In this document: positions 1 through 8,071 of the stretch, piece by piece
Layout of the letters: every line of letters begins with the position of its first letter
Numbering within the stretch: position 1 is the first letter of the stretch
Assembly (NCBI GenBank): GCA_017483735.1
Contig: JAFUVF010000047.1
Coordinates: forward strand, 1-64,000
DNA from: Lachnospiraceae bacterium
GTDB taxonomy: Bacteria; Bacillota; Clostridia; Lachnospirales; Lachnospiraceae
Direction: 5' to 3'
Length of the DNA: 64,000 nt
The notes under the pieces: generated by a model
Told to the model about the DNA's origin: nothing
Database searches by the model: none
The model's input: only the letters and a program-made list of their open reading frames with translations
Position numbers and translations under genes: made by a program

Positions 1-882
1 ATAACTGACCACTATGCAATAATACCCACGGGGCAGGGACTTAACAATCTCGCAGGCTTAAGCGATACCTCCAAGAAGGTGTATGAGATAATTGTGAGAA
101 GATTTCTCTCGATATTCTATCCCCCAGCGGTATACAGAAAGTTTGCATTACAGCTGCTTATAGAAAAGGATGATGTTAAAGAGGTGTTCTTCTCCAATTT
201 CAAGGCATTGGAGGATGAGGGGTATATGAGGGTCTCCGAGTATTCCTTCAAAAGCAAAAAAGGCGAGAAGACCAAGGAAAACGAGGAAGAGAAGGAAGGC
301 TCTGACAGCAAGGAGGATGAGGAGCAGGATATAAGGTCTGATGCGGATTTTTTGAAGCTCTTAATGTCCTTAAAGAAGGATGCAGAGATAAATGCAAAAG
401 GGTATGAGATAAAGGAGGGCGAGACCTCGCCTCCGAAGCGATATAATTCCGGCACCATCATACTTACAATGGAGAATGCGGGGCAGTTTATCGAGGATGA
501 TGAGCTTAGAAGTCAGATAAAGGGAAGCGGCATCGGAACCTCCGCAACAAGAGCTGAAATATTAAAAAAGCTTGTGGACAAGGAATATATAAGCTTAAAT
601 AAAAAGACGCAGATACTTACTCCCACGCTTATGGGGGAGATGATATATGATATTGTAGACAATTCCATAAAGCCCTTACTCAATCCGTCCCTTACGGCAA
701 GCTGGGAAAAGGGGCTTACCGGGGTTGCGGAGGGAAATATCTCCGCAAAGGAGTATCAGGATAAGCTGAATGATTACGTGATAAGGCGCACAAATGCGGT
801 AAAGGCAATGAATAACCAAAACCAGATGCAGGGGCTTTACAGGAAAAGCGCGCAATATTACAAAAAGGCGCAGAAAAAGTAA
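1..882 (+). CDS. topB: DNA topoisomerase III, C-terminal part (5' end outside window)
   Basis: The frame is open from base 1, so the gene begins upstream of the window. The first residues read TDHYAIIPTGQG, the conserved type IA topoisomerase III motif after the catalytic core. Further on, GSGIGTSATRAEILKKL matches the conserved helix of the bacterial topo III C-terminal half. The enzyme breaks and rejoins one DNA strand to relax or decatenate DNA. An acidic/lysine-rich stretch (about residues 85-115 of the visible part) is a probable flexible insertion. No C-terminal zinc fingers are visible before the stop. The next gene starts 35 bases downstream behind a GGAG ribosome site, so cotranscription is possible. 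Confidence 0.93.
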   Translation: MTDHYAIIPTGQGLNNLAGLSDTSKKVYEIIVRRFLSIFYPPAVYRKFALQLLIEKDDVKEVFFSNFKALEDEGYMRVSEYSFKSKKGEKTKENEEEKEGSDSKEDEEQDIRSDADFLKLLMSLKKDAEINAKGYEIKEGETSPPKRYNSGTIILTMENAGQFIEDDELRSQIKGSGIGTSATRAEILKKLVDKEYISLNKKTQILTPTLMGEMIYDIVDNSIKPLLNPSLTASWEKGLTGVAEGNISAKEYQDKLNDYVIRRTNAVKAMNNQNQMQGLYRKSAQYYKKAQKK

Positions 883-917
883 TACAAATAATATAAGCTA
901 TAAAAAGGAGATGCAGT

Positions 918-1583
918 ATGTCAAACATTACAATTAAGGATTTATATAATTTGGACGAAACCATTGCCGGAGGACTTTTCGACGGGCTTACATACCCCTG
1001 GGAGGCGCTTCCCAAGATAAAGGAATTCATTATACAGCTTGGAAATACTCTGGATCCTGAAAGGTTTGAAAAGCGGGGGGAGGATATCTGGATCGCAAAA
1101 AGCGCAAAGGTGGCGCCCACGGCCTGCCTCAATGGACCTCTTATAGTGGATGAGGAGGCGGAAATCAGGCATTGCGCCTTTGTGAGAGGGAGCGCTATCG
1201 TAGGAAAGGGCGCAGTAGTAGGCAATTCCACGGAGCTTAAGAATGTGGTGCTTTTTAACAAGGTGCAGGTGCCCCATTACAATTATGTAGGGGACAGTAT
1301 ATTGGGCTTCAAATCCCATATGGGAGCCGGCTCCATCACCTCAAACGTAAAGAGCGACAAGACGCTTGTGGTCATAAAGGATGGGGAAAACAAGATAGAG
1401 ACAGGGCTTAAGAAGGTTGGTGCAATGCTTGGAGACAATGTGGAGGTGGGCTGCAATTCCGTCTTAAATCCCGGCACTGTGCTTGGAAGGGAGTGCAATG
1501 TGTATCCGACATCCTGCGTAAGGGGCGTAATCCCTGCAAGGCATATATTTAAAGACAAGGATAATATCGTGGCAAAATCTTGA
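918..1583 (+). CDS. Left-handed beta-helix (hexapeptide repeat) acyltransferase-like protein
   Basis: The 221-residue protein carries hexapeptide-type repeats from about residue 58 to 200 (for example IAKSAKVAPTA, GPLIVDEEAEIRHCAFVRG and VGKGAVVGNST). This is the left-handed beta-helix seen in the C-terminal half of GlmU and related sugar-nucleotide enzymes. A nucleotidyltransferase (pyrophosphorylase) domain is absent, although such proteins are often labelled UDP-N-acetylglucosamine pyrophosphorylase. A ribosome site (AAGGAG) sits 8 bases before the ATG. The fold is clear. The substrate is unknown, and acetyl transfer to a sugar or amino sugar is only an inference. Confidence 0.82.
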   Translation: MSNITIKDLYNLDETIAGGLFDGLTYPWEALPKIKEFIIQLGNTLDPERFEKRGEDIWIAKSAKVAPTACLNGPLIVDEEAEIRHCAFVRGSAIVGKGAVVGNSTELKNVVLFNKVQVPHYNYVGDSILGFKSHMGAGSITSNVKSDKTLVVIKDGENKIETGLKKVGAMLGDNVEVGCNSVLNPGTVLGRECNVYPTSCVRGVIPARHIFKDKDNIVAKS

Positions 1584-1608
1584 CTAATATTGAAAAATAA
1601 GGTAATAT
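1580..1608 (+). promoter_or_regulatory. Promoter of the TrpXYZ-type ABC operon
   Basis: TTGACT (1580-1585) and TAATAT (1603-1608) are separated by exactly 17 bases. The -35 box overlaps the stop codon of the preceding gene. Predicted transcripts start near 1615 and leave a leader of about 80 bases before the ATG at 1694. No T-box or attenuator hairpin is evident in that leader. Confidence 0.75.
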
Positions 1609-1693
1609 TAAAACCGTTGTGAAAATCGGCATTAAGATTTTTGCGGCGGTTAATTTAAACTATGGGAAAGATAAGGAAAAAGAGGAGAAAATT

Positions 1694-2728
1694 ATGAAAA
1701 AGAAAATTTTATCCGTATTACTTGCTTCCGTAATGACTGTGTCCGTACTTGCAGGCTGTGGAAGCGAAGCAGGCACCGCATCGGGAACCGGCAATGGGGA
1801 CGGCGGAGCAGCTGCAACCGAGGCAGGCTCAGGAGCCTCCAACGACGGACAGACCTACAATATCGGTATCTGCCAGCTCGTAGAGCATCCCGCACTTGAT
1901 GCGGCTACACAGGGCTTTAAGGATGCGCTTACCGAGAAGCTTGGAGACAATGTGAAGTTTGACGAGCAGAACGCTCAGGGCGAGCAGCCCAACGCCGTAA
2001 CTATTTGTAACGGCTTTGTTTCCGACAATGTGGATCTGATCCTTGCAAACGCTACATCCCCCTTACAGGCTGCAGCTGCCGCAACCACCACGATCCCCGT
2101 GCTCGGAACCTCTATAACCGACTATGCTACCGCACTTGAAATAAGCGACTGGTCAGGCTCCACCGGAAGAAACATCTCCGGTACATCAGACCTTGCTCCC
2201 ATCGACGAGCAGGAGAAGATTTTGCTTGAGCTCTATCCCTCTCCTAAGCAGGTAGGACTTCTCTATTGCTCCGCAGAGGCTAACTCCCTCTATCAGATAG
2301 AGCTTTTCGAGAAGGCTTTGAGCGCTGACGGCGTAACCTCAAAGAGATATTCCATAGCAGACACCAACGAGATTCAGGCTGTTGTATCCACTGCAGCTTC
2401 CGAGTGTGATGTTCTCTATATTCCTACCGACAATACTCTTGCAAATGCTGCAGAGAGCGTATACAGCATCACAGGACCCGCAAAGGTTCCCGTAATCTGT
2501 GGCGAGGAGGGAATATGCGCAGGCTGCGGCGTCGCAACTCTTTCCATAAGCTACTATGACCTTGGCTACAAGACCGGCGAAATGGCTTATGATATCCTTG
2601 TAAACGGCGCTGATGTATCCACTATGGCTGTAGCATATGCGCCCCAGGTTACAAAGGAGTACAACAAGAAGATAGCGGATGAGCTCGGAATAACGGTTCC
2701 CTCCGACTATGTAGCAATCGGCGAATAA
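1694..2728 (+). CDS. ABC transporter substrate-binding lipoprotein (TrpX-like)
   Basis: A lipoprotein signal with lipobox LAGC (Cys22) is followed by a low-complexity Gly/Ala/Ser linker and a two-lobed binding domain of the ABC_sub_bind type (YNIGICQLVEHPALDAATQG). That family includes the tryptophan/tyrosine importer protein TrpX. The frame is open upstream to 1619, but the ATG at 1694 is preferred: it follows AGAGGAG at 1681-1687 and begins a normal signal peptide (MKKKILSVLLAS). The protein is 344 residues long. It delivers a small solute, possibly an aromatic amino acid, to the permease and ATPase encoded just downstream. The substrate is inferred from family only. Confidence 0.87.
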   Translation: MKKKILSVLLASVMTVSVLAGCGSEAGTASGTGNGDGGAAATEAGSGASNDGQTYNIGICQLVEHPALDAATQGFKDALTEKLGDNVKFDEQNAQGEQPNAVTICNGFVSDNVDLILANATSPLQAAAAATTTIPVLGTSITDYATALEISDWSGSTGRNISGTSDLAPIDEQEKILLELYPSPKQVGLLYCSAEANSLYQIELFEKALSADGVTSKRYSIADTNEIQAVVSTAASECDVLYIPTDNTLANAAESVYSITGPAKVPVICGEEGICAGCGVATLSISYYDLGYKTGEMAYDILVNGADVSTMAVAYAPQVTKEYNKKIADELGITVPSDYVAIGE

Positions 2729-2747
2729 TTATAACAGGAATATTAAA

Positions 2748-3692
2748 ATGGACTATTTATTGTCTCTTAATCCGGTGGCGCTCTTTCGGGCGCTGCCGGG
2801 TTCAATAGCACAGGGAATGGTATGGGGAGTGATGGCGCTTGGCGTGTACATCACTTTCCGTATTCTTGATTTTGCGGATCTTACGGTGGACGGAAGTCTT
2901 GCCACGGGGGCTGCGGTATCGGTAATGCTCATAAGGGCAGGCGTAAGCCCGCTTGTATCTTTGCCCATAGCCTTTCTTGCCGGAATGCTTGCAGGGCTTG
3001 TGACGGGACTTCTGAACACTGCGTTGGGCATACCGGGAATACTTTCGAGCATACTCACACAGATTGCATTATATTCCATAAACTTAAATATAATGGGAAA
3101 ATCCAATCAGCCTGTATCGGTGGACAATTATCCTCTGGTGGTATCATTAAGATATGTTACCAACGGGGCTATGAGCGAACTGCTGTTCTTTGTGGGAATG
3201 ATTGTCTTTTTACTGCTTCTCGTAATATGTACCTATTGCTTTTTCGGTACGGAGCTTGGTCAGGCGATTCGTGCGACGGGCTGTAACGGAAATATGGCGA
3301 GAGCCCAGGGAATAAACACTAATTCAATCAAGGTGCTGACCCTTATGATATCAAACGGTCTTGTGGGCTTGTCCGGCGCATTGTACGGACAGTTTCAGGG
3401 AGCGGCGGATGTGAATATGGGAAGAGGCGCAATCGTAATAGGACTTGCCGCCGTGATAATCGGCGAGGTCATATTCGGCAAGCTTGCGCAGAAGAGCCGA
3501 TTTACCTTTGCGGTAACACTTATAGCGGTAATATTGGGCGCAGTAATCTACTTTATGGTATATCAGTTTGTGCTGTGGTTAAAGATGCCTTCCGAGGATA
3601 TGAAGCTCTTCTCGGCAATAGTGGTTGCAGTATTCCTCGCAATTCCTTATCTTAAGGAAAAGAGAGCGCTTAAGAAGGGGGTAGGGGCATGA
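2748..3692 (+). CDS. ABC transporter permease (BPD_transp_2 / TrpY-like)
   Basis: This 314-residue integral membrane protein has roughly eight hydrophobic segments. Family motifs include LDFADLTVDGSLATGAA near residue 40 and GCNGNMARAQGIN around residue 180, typical of the branched-chain/ribose-type permease superfamily (livH/rbsC-like). It should form the channel for the substrate-binding lipoprotein encoded 19 bases upstream. Its last codons overlap the start of the ATPase gene by 4 bases (ATGA), which implies translational coupling. Confidence 0.9.
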   Translation: MDYLLSLNPVALFRALPGSIAQGMVWGVMALGVYITFRILDFADLTVDGSLATGAAVSVMLIRAGVSPLVSLPIAFLAGMLAGLVTGLLNTALGIPGILSSILTQIALYSINLNIMGKSNQPVSVDNYPLVVSLRYVTNGAMSELLFFVGMIVFLLLLVICTYCFFGTELGQAIRATGCNGNMARAQGINTNSIKVLTLMISNGLVGLSGALYGQFQGAADVNMGRGAIVIGLAAVIIGEVIFGKLAQKSRFTFAVTLIAVILGAVIYFMVYQFVLWLKMPSEDMKLFSAIVVAVFLAIPYLKEKRALKKGVGA

Positions 3693-4492
3693 GCTACGCA
3701 TTGGAAATAAAGGATGTAAGAAAGGTATTCAACAAGGGTACAATAAACGAAAAGCTTGCCCTTGATAAGCTAGAGCTACAGGTGGAGCCCGGGGATTTCA
3801 TAACCATTATCGGAGGAAACGGCGCAGGTAAATCCACAATGCTCAATGCGATTTCCGGAGTCTGGCCCATAGACGGCGGAAATATCATCATAAACGGAAA
3901 TGATGTCACAGCGCTTCCAGAGCACAAAAGAGCCGTATTTTTGGGAAGAGTATTTCAGGACCCTATGACCGGAACCGCCGCCACAATGGATATAGAGGAA
4001 AATATGGCTATAGCCTACAGGCGGGGAGAGAAGAGAAGGCTTAAATGGGGCGTCACAAAGGAGGAGAGAGAGCTTTTCAGGGAAAAGTTAAAGACCCTCG
4101 ACCTTGGATTGGAGGACAGGATGACCTCAAAGGTGGGGCTTTTGTCCGGAGGGCAGCGTCAGGCAATCACGCTTTTAATGGCTTCATTGAAAAAGCCGGA
4201 GCTTTTGCTTCTCGATGAGCATACGGCAGCCCTTGACCCGAAGACCGCGGCTAAGGTTCTGGAGATATCCGACAAGATTATTCAGGAAAACAATCTGACG
4301 GCGCTTATGGTCACGCATAATATGAAGGATGCCATTGCACATGGAAACCGCCTCATAATGATGCATGAGGGCAGAGTTATCTATGACGAGAGAGGAGAGG
4401 CTAAGGGCAGGCTGCACGTAAAAGACCTTCTTGCCAAATTCGAGCAGGTATCCGGAAGCGAATTCGCAAACGACAGGATGATGTTAGCGTAA
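3689..4492 (+). CDS. ABC transporter ATP-binding protein (TrpZ-like)
   Basis: The 267-residue ATPase has a Walker A motif (GGNGAGKST, about residues 43-51), a Q-loop, the signature LSGGQRQ, a Walker B motif (ELLLLDEHTAALD) and an H-loop (MVTHN). It energises the importer whose binding protein and permease are encoded directly upstream, and it ends the operon. The stop codon is immediately followed by the left arm of the structured element at 4491-4654. Confidence 0.93.
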   Translation: MSYALEIKDVRKVFNKGTINEKLALDKLELQVEPGDFITIIGGNGAGKSTMLNAISGVWPIDGGNIIINGNDVTALPEHKRAVFLGRVFQDPMTGTAATMDIEENMAIAYRRGEKRRLKWGVTKEERELFREKLKTLDLGLEDRMTSKVGLLSGGQRQAITLLMASLKKPELLLLDEHTAALDPKTAAKVLEISDKIIQENNLTALMVTHNMKDAIAHGNRLIMMHEGRVIYDERGEAKGRLHVKDLLAKFEQVSGSEFANDRMMLA

Positions 4493-4654
4493 AAAGTTTT
4501 TACACCATTGAGTCATAGCCAAATGGCGACTTGTCGGCAAATTTGGCTATGCGAAAATGGTGGAGAAACGCACGGATAACGAGCAAGCAGGCATCGTTAG
4601 ATGCCAATAGAGCACGAAGTGCGGGCTTGCGAGTGTGCGTTTTAAAAACTTTTT
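4491..4654. other. Structured intergenic element with nested inverted repeats
   Basis: Perfect 12-bp terminal inverted repeats (4491-4502 and 4643-4654) enclose two arms. Arm 1 pairs 4503-4509 with 4556-4562 (CACCATT/AATGGTG) and 4515-4524 with 4541-4550 (ATAGCCAAAT/ATTTGGCTAT). Arm 2 pairs 4566-4573 with 4635-4642 (AAACGCAC/GTGCGTTT) and 4583-4588 with 4625-4630 (GCAAGC/GCTTGC). Inside arm 2 are two small hairpins (GGCATC-GTTA-GATGCC at 4590-4605; GCAC-GAA-GTGC at 4612-4622). The element fills the gap between convergent genes and its ends overlap both stop codons. It could be a dispersed MITE-like repeat, a bidirectional terminator or a structured RNA. The pairing is seen directly; the role is inferred. 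Confidence 0.7.
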
Positions 4655-5078
4655 ACTTAGGCAGCATTATCCCATACTTATGAAGAAGTATATTTTTGAT
4701 AATAAGATTCACGAACACGATGCCTATCGCAATATAAAGATAGGCATCTTTTAATTTCATTCCCTTAAGCTTAGGATTAAAGATTGAAAGTGTATGGCTT
4801 ATCATATAGACGGTATACAGCACAGAAGCATAGATTACCAGAGGATGGAGATAAAAAGAGCGCACGAAATGTCCGTGTACCATTGCGCTGAAGGCTCTTG
4901 TGCCTCCGCAGCCCGGGCAGTAAAAGCCGGTCAGAGTATAAAATATGCAGGGAATATCATATTTGGGAAGAACATAGAAATACCAGACAGGTCCCATAAG
5001 CACAAGAAAGAAGAGTGCTATGAGACCTGCCACATAAAGCTGTTTTTCAAAATCAAGTTTTTTGAATCGTGTTATCAA
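4653..5078 (-). CDS. DUF2752 membrane protein
   Basis: The 141-residue protein has about three hydrophobic segments and the diagnostic motif CPGCGGTRA near residue 52, which marks the DUF2752 family. It lies in the inner membrane and its function is unknown. Its start overlaps the stop of the upstream DUF4190 gene by 4 bases, so the two are translationally coupled. The stop codon falls within the right terminal repeat of the structured element. Confidence 0.87.
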   Translation of the reverse strand: MITRFKKLDFEKQLYVAGLIALFFLVLMGPVWYFYVLPKYDIPCIFYTLTGFYCPGCGGTRAFSAMVHGHFVRSFYLHPLVIYASVLYTVYMISHTLSIFNPKLKGMKLKDAYLYIAIGIVFVNLIIKNILLHKYGIMLPK

Positions 5079-5581
5079 TAATAATTATACCCTTCAGCTG
5101 CCACCTCGTTCATTACCGCTTCAAGCGAGTCTCCGCTTGCAATAAGTATTGCGCATACAGCTAAGACAATGACAGAGATAACGACAGTTATAATGGAAAG
5201 CACGATTCCGGCAGTGCCGATTCCTGTCTTTTTTTCCTGTTGACCCTTTGCAGAAAGTATCCAGCCTACGATACCGAAGATGATTCCGCCTCCGCAGCAG
5301 CATGAGGAGAGAAGACCGATAATACCAAGGATAAGTCCCACAATTGACATAGTGGGTGCGCTTTCGTTGTTCTTAGTACCGTTTACCGTACCGTCGGGAT
5401 TGTAATAGCTGGTGTTTGCGGTAGTCTGCTGATAGTAGCCGGTGTTGTAGGTGCCCGCATTGGGATTGGGATTAACCTGAGGCGCAGAACCGTAAGGAGG
5501 AATCTCACGTACCTCCTCGGATGCCGTTTCCTGATAGGTGGTGTTTACCGGCTGTTCGTTGTTAAGATTATTTCCGTCCAT
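5075..5581 (-). CDS. DUF4190-type two-helix membrane protein
   Basis: A 75-residue disordered, Asn/Gln/Thr/Tyr-rich N-terminal region is followed by two hydrophobic segments. The linker between them contains GWILSAKGQQEKKTGIGTAG, the typical DUF4190 pattern. A Cys-rich turn (SCCCGGG) sits in the first segment. A short tail ends in NYY. It is coupled to the DUF2752 gene. Function is unknown; it belongs to a group of small envelope proteins at 4653-8011. Confidence 0.83.
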   Translation of the reverse strand: MDGNNLNNEQPVNTTYQETASEEVREIPPYGSAPQVNPNPNAGTYNTGYYQQTTANTSYYNPDGTVNGTKNNESAPTMSIVGLILGIIGLLSSCCCGGGIIFGIVGWILSAKGQQEKKTGIGTAGIVLSIITVVISVIVLAVCAILIASGDSLEAVMNEVAAEGYNYY

Positions 5582-5622
5582 TTTGTATACCTTCCTTTAT
5601 TGTTTTGCTAATCATATTAAAC

Positions 5623-5658
5623 AAAAAGACCTCTGAAAATTATAACAGAGGCCTTTTG
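5623..5658 (-). terminator. Rho-independent terminator after the Tic20-like gene
   Basis: Read on the minus strand, the stem pairs CCTCTG with CAGAGG and extends into A/T pairs with one mismatch. The downstream arm runs into TTTTTGTTT. It lies between the gene at 5676-5987 and the gene at 5075-5581 and would limit read-through between them. Confidence 0.75.
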
Positions 5659-5675
5659 AAAATACAAATACTTAA

Positions 5676-5987
5676 TTACTTAAGAATCTGGATGCCGCCG
5701 ATGATGGGAAGGGGAGTTTCATCCTCCTTGCATGCACGTACAAGTCCGATAATCCAGAATACGAAAAGCGCTATAGAGCATACAAGACATACGATGGAAA
5801 GGATTGCTCCTACAGTTCCGAAGTTCCCAACGATATTGGTAATGATGGTAAGTACAAGGTTGCAGATCCAAAGCACGAGAGACTGGTTCAAGTGGAACTT
5901 TGCGCCCTCCTTATCGCCTGCAAAGAATGCAATAAGCCATCCAATGAGAGTGATGTAGCTTACAATACCTGTAGTTTTCTTGTTCAT
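5676..5987 (-). CDS. Tic20/DUF4870-like small membrane protein
   Basis: The 103-residue protein has three hydrophobic segments. The motif FFAGDKEGAKFHLNQSLVLWI after the first helix is shown here only as FAGDKEGAKFHLNQ; it is characteristic of the DUF4870/Tic20-like group. An AAGGAG ribosome site precedes the ATG. Function is unknown in bacteria. It is grouped with the TM2, DUF4190 and DUF2752 genes on the same strand. Confidence 0.8.
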   Translation of the reverse strand: MNKKTTGIVSYITLIGWLIAFFAGDKEGAKFHLNQSLVLWICNLVLTIITNIVGNFGTVGAILSIVCLVCSIALFVFWIIGLVRACKEDETPLPIIGGIQILK

Positions 5988-6034
5988 AATTATTCTCCTT
6001 TTAAAATATTAAAATAACGGTGTATAGTTTTTGA

Positions 6035-6481
6035 CTAGTCGGCAAGGGGTTCGCCCTTCCCATCCACCGCAATTTTCCCTGTTAAAATCATAATGCCCTC
6101 GATAAGTCCCCAAATCTCTATGCCTATGACAATCAATACGCCGATTCCAATACATGAAAGTATGAGACCGACGATGGAGCATACAAGCTGTATAATAGCC
6201 TTCTGGGTGTAACCGAGATAGAAGTTGTGTACCCCGAAGGTTCCGAGGAATATACCCAGAAGCCCCGCTGCCAGCTTTGACTTGGCTCCGTTTGCAGCTG
6301 CAACGGAGGATGCCCCATTTAATGCAACGCCGCAATTCATACATACAACAGCTTGAGGCTCAACAGGCTTTCCGCAGTTGTGGCAGAAATTTACGCCCTT
6401 TCCCTTGGGAGCGCCACAATTGGTGCAGATAACAGCTTCATCAGTCTGATATTGAGTGCCGCAGTGTTTGCAGTAGTACAT
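6035..6481 (-). CDS. Double zinc-ribbon plus TM2 domain membrane protein
   Basis: Four CxxC pairs (Cys4/7, 19/22, 33/36, 47/50) form two N-terminal zinc ribbons. A TM2 domain follows from about residue 68: a hydrophobic helix, then GTFGVHNFYLGY, then a second membrane pair. TM2 proteins are widespread and mostly uncharacterised. A very strong ribosome site (AAAGGAGGGAG) precedes the ATG. The likely promoter lies at 6561-6589, inside the island beyond a resolvase-like site, so expression may depend on that segment's orientation. Confidence 0.9.
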   Translation of the reverse strand: MYYCKHCGTQYQTDEAVICTNCGAPKGKGVNFCHNCGKPVEPQAVVCMNCGVALNGASSVAAANGAKSKLAAGLLGIFLGTFGVHNFYLGYTQKAIIQLVCSIVGLILSCIGIGVLIVIGIEIWGLIEGIMILTGKIAVDGKGEPLAD

Positions 6482-6518
6482 TTTCTCCCTCCTTTAAAAA
6501 AAATAAATTTGCCTCAAA

Positions 6519-6546
6519 ATGTCGATATAGTGTACTTTTTGAGACA
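6519..6546 (-). repeat. Left resolvase-like recombination site
   Basis: Read on the minus strand, the site is TGTCTCAAAAAGT, then AC, then a half-site whose complement is TGTCGATATAGT. Both halves start TGTC, like Tn3/gamma-delta-type resolvase half-sites (TGTCYNNTA), around a central AC dinucleotide. Eighteen bases (6529-6546) recur perfectly in inverted orientation at 7473-7490. Confidence 0.6.
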
Positions 6547-6560
6547 GATTAACCTCACTT

Positions 6561-6589
6561 AAGATAACACACATTTATGAATTTTTCAA
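6561..6589 (-). promoter_or_regulatory. Outward-facing promoter inside the island
   Basis: On the minus strand, TTGAAA (6584-6589) and TATCTT (6561-6566) are 17 bases apart, with an extended -10 (TG-T before TATCTT). Transcription would start near 6554, cross the left recombination-like site and enter the zinc-ribbon/TM2 gene at 6481. No other promoter for that gene was found. Confidence 0.55.
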
Positions 6590-6623
6590 TATAAATTATT
6601 AAAAAATATTAAAAAATGATTTA

Positions 6624-6902
6624 TTAAAACAATTCGCTATGTGACCCCAGCCGTAATAGCAATAACTCCAAGATATCTTTTTCTATTTTATACACTAATA
6701 ACCAATCAGGCTTGAGATGACATTCTCTTGAACCTGCATATCCCTTACCTACTAATTCATGATCTAAGTATTTTTCGTCAAGCGGTTCGCCTCTCATCAG
6801 TGTATCTATAACAGAGGTAAGTATTTTTTCGTCATAAACCGCCTGCTTCTTTGCTTTCCTTAAGTCCTTTTTGAATTTTGTAGTGAATCTTACCTTAAGC
6901 AT
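6624..6902 (-). CDS. YafQ-family mRNA interferase toxin
   Basis: This 92-residue RelE/ParE-superfamily protein has the YafQ pattern ECHLKPDWLLVYKI and the ending RLGSHSELF. His48, His62, Asp66 and His88 line up with the known catalytic residues of E. coli YafQ, so the toxin is probably active. It would cleave mRNA on the ribosome. Its start overlaps the antitoxin's end by 8 bases, the usual antitoxin-first arrangement. The local sequence is clearly more AT-rich than the flanking housekeeping genes, consistent with transfer. Confidence 0.92.
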   Translation of the reverse strand: MLKVRFTTKFKKDLRKAKKQAVYDEKILTSVIDTLMRGEPLDEKYLDHELVGKGYAGSRECHLKPDWLLVYKIEKDILELLLLRLGSHSELF

Positions 6903-7098
6903 TCAGCGCCGCCATTAAATCATCTACAGACTCATAGGCATCCGACAAACCGATTCCATTCATCGCATCTTGAATAGTTTTAATCGTTTCCTCATTATTA
7001 TTCTGCCTATTTGATAAAAATACAATGAAATCGTCCACTGACGCACGATTAGTAGGGCTTAAGCTGTCATATATACTTGCCAAATATGTGTCCATCAT
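6895..7098 (-). CDS. Antitoxin of the YafQ-type pair (RelB/DinJ-like)
   Basis: The 67-residue acidic protein is encoded directly upstream of the toxin. Its C-terminal segment (YESVDDLMAALNA) resembles the toxin-binding tail of RelB/DinJ antitoxins. The N-terminal part (residues 1-30) would hold the DNA-binding/dimerisation region but shows no diagnostic motif. An AGGAG ribosome site and a good promoter lie upstream. By analogy it should neutralise the toxin and repress the operon. Confidence 0.85.
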   Translation of the reverse strand: MMDTYLASIYDSLSPTNRASVDDFIVFLSNRQNNNEETIKTIQDAMNGIGLSDAYESVDDLMAALNA

Positions 7099-7135
7099 AA
7101 GATAAATCTCCTATAGATTTTCTACTTATATTATT

Positions 7136-7164
7136 ATATTACCGTATAAATCGCATAAAATCAA
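7136..7164 (-). promoter_or_regulatory. Promoter of the toxin-antitoxin operon
   Basis: On the minus strand, TTGATT (7159-7164) and TAATAT (7136-7141) are spaced by 17 bases, about 40 bases before the antitoxin ATG. The AT-rich TATAATAATATA run at the -10 region could also be the autoregulatory operator, but no clean palindrome is present. Confidence 0.65.
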
Positions 7165-7209
7165 TATTTTTCTCAATGCCCTGGTTTCCTTTCTAAGACA
7201 GATACCTTC

Positions 7210-7500
<291 letters not shown>

Positions 7501-7522
7501 AAAAGAATAGGAGGAAAGTGAT

Positions 7523-8011
7523 ATGGCGACTTTTTGCAGTAAATGTGGTGCAGAAATTTCAACAATGGAAAGCTTTTGTCCAAAATGCGGTGCAATGATA
7601 AGCATGGGGAGCGGTGCGACAAAAACAAATTCAAATAATCAAAATGATAATACTGTAACCGTTACCGATAACGGTCCACAAAATCAATCTATATTTGGAA
7701 TTATTTCAATGGTGCTGGGAATTGTTGGCCTCTGTCTTTTTTGTGTTTGGTTTATAGGGCTACCTTTGGGTATAGCTGCATTAGTATTGGGATTAATTGG
7801 CGTGAAAAAAGGTGGCGAGTATAAAACGGGTATGGCGGTAGCCGGAATTATAATGGGGAGCCTTGCATTAGTAATTAGTGCCGCTATGCTTATTTTTGAT
7901 GTTAAAAAGAACGCTATAGAAGAAGCATATAATCAGGGATACAATCCCAAAATGGCGATTTTGTTGAAACCTTGCCATATTTGTGATATTCTATATAAAC
8001 AGAACAAATAG
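7523..8011 (+). CDS. Zinc-ribbon DUF4190 membrane protein
   Basis: An N-terminal zinc ribbon (Cys5/8 and Cys19/22) is followed by an Asn-rich linker and two hydrophobic segments with the DUF4190 pattern (GVKKGGEYKTGMAVAGII). An AGGAGG-like site precedes the ATG. The final ~20 residues (after YNQGYNP) contain CHIC and look unlike the family. They coincide with an inverted repeat at 7948-7983, so the natural C-terminus may have been replaced. It faces away from the zinc-ribbon/TM2 gene across the toxin-antitoxin island. Confidence 0.85.
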   Translation: MATFCSKCGAEISTMESFCPKCGAMISMGSGATKTNSNNQNDNTVTVTDNGPQNQSIFGIISMVLGIVGLCLFCVWFIGLPLGIAALVLGLIGVKKGGEYKTGMAVAGIIMGSLALVISAAMLIFDVKKNAIEEAYNQGYNPKMAILLKPCHICDILYKQNK

Positions 8012-8071
8012 GATTGAATTAACAGAGTGGTTGCGAGTCTTTTGAAATGAAGATGGGAAAGAAGCTCATTT

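Noticed and set aside
1609..1693. T-box or trp attenuator before the TrpXYZ-type operon
   Set aside because: The leader is about 80 bases, with no specifier loop, T-box sequence (TGGNACCGCG-like) or terminator hairpin.
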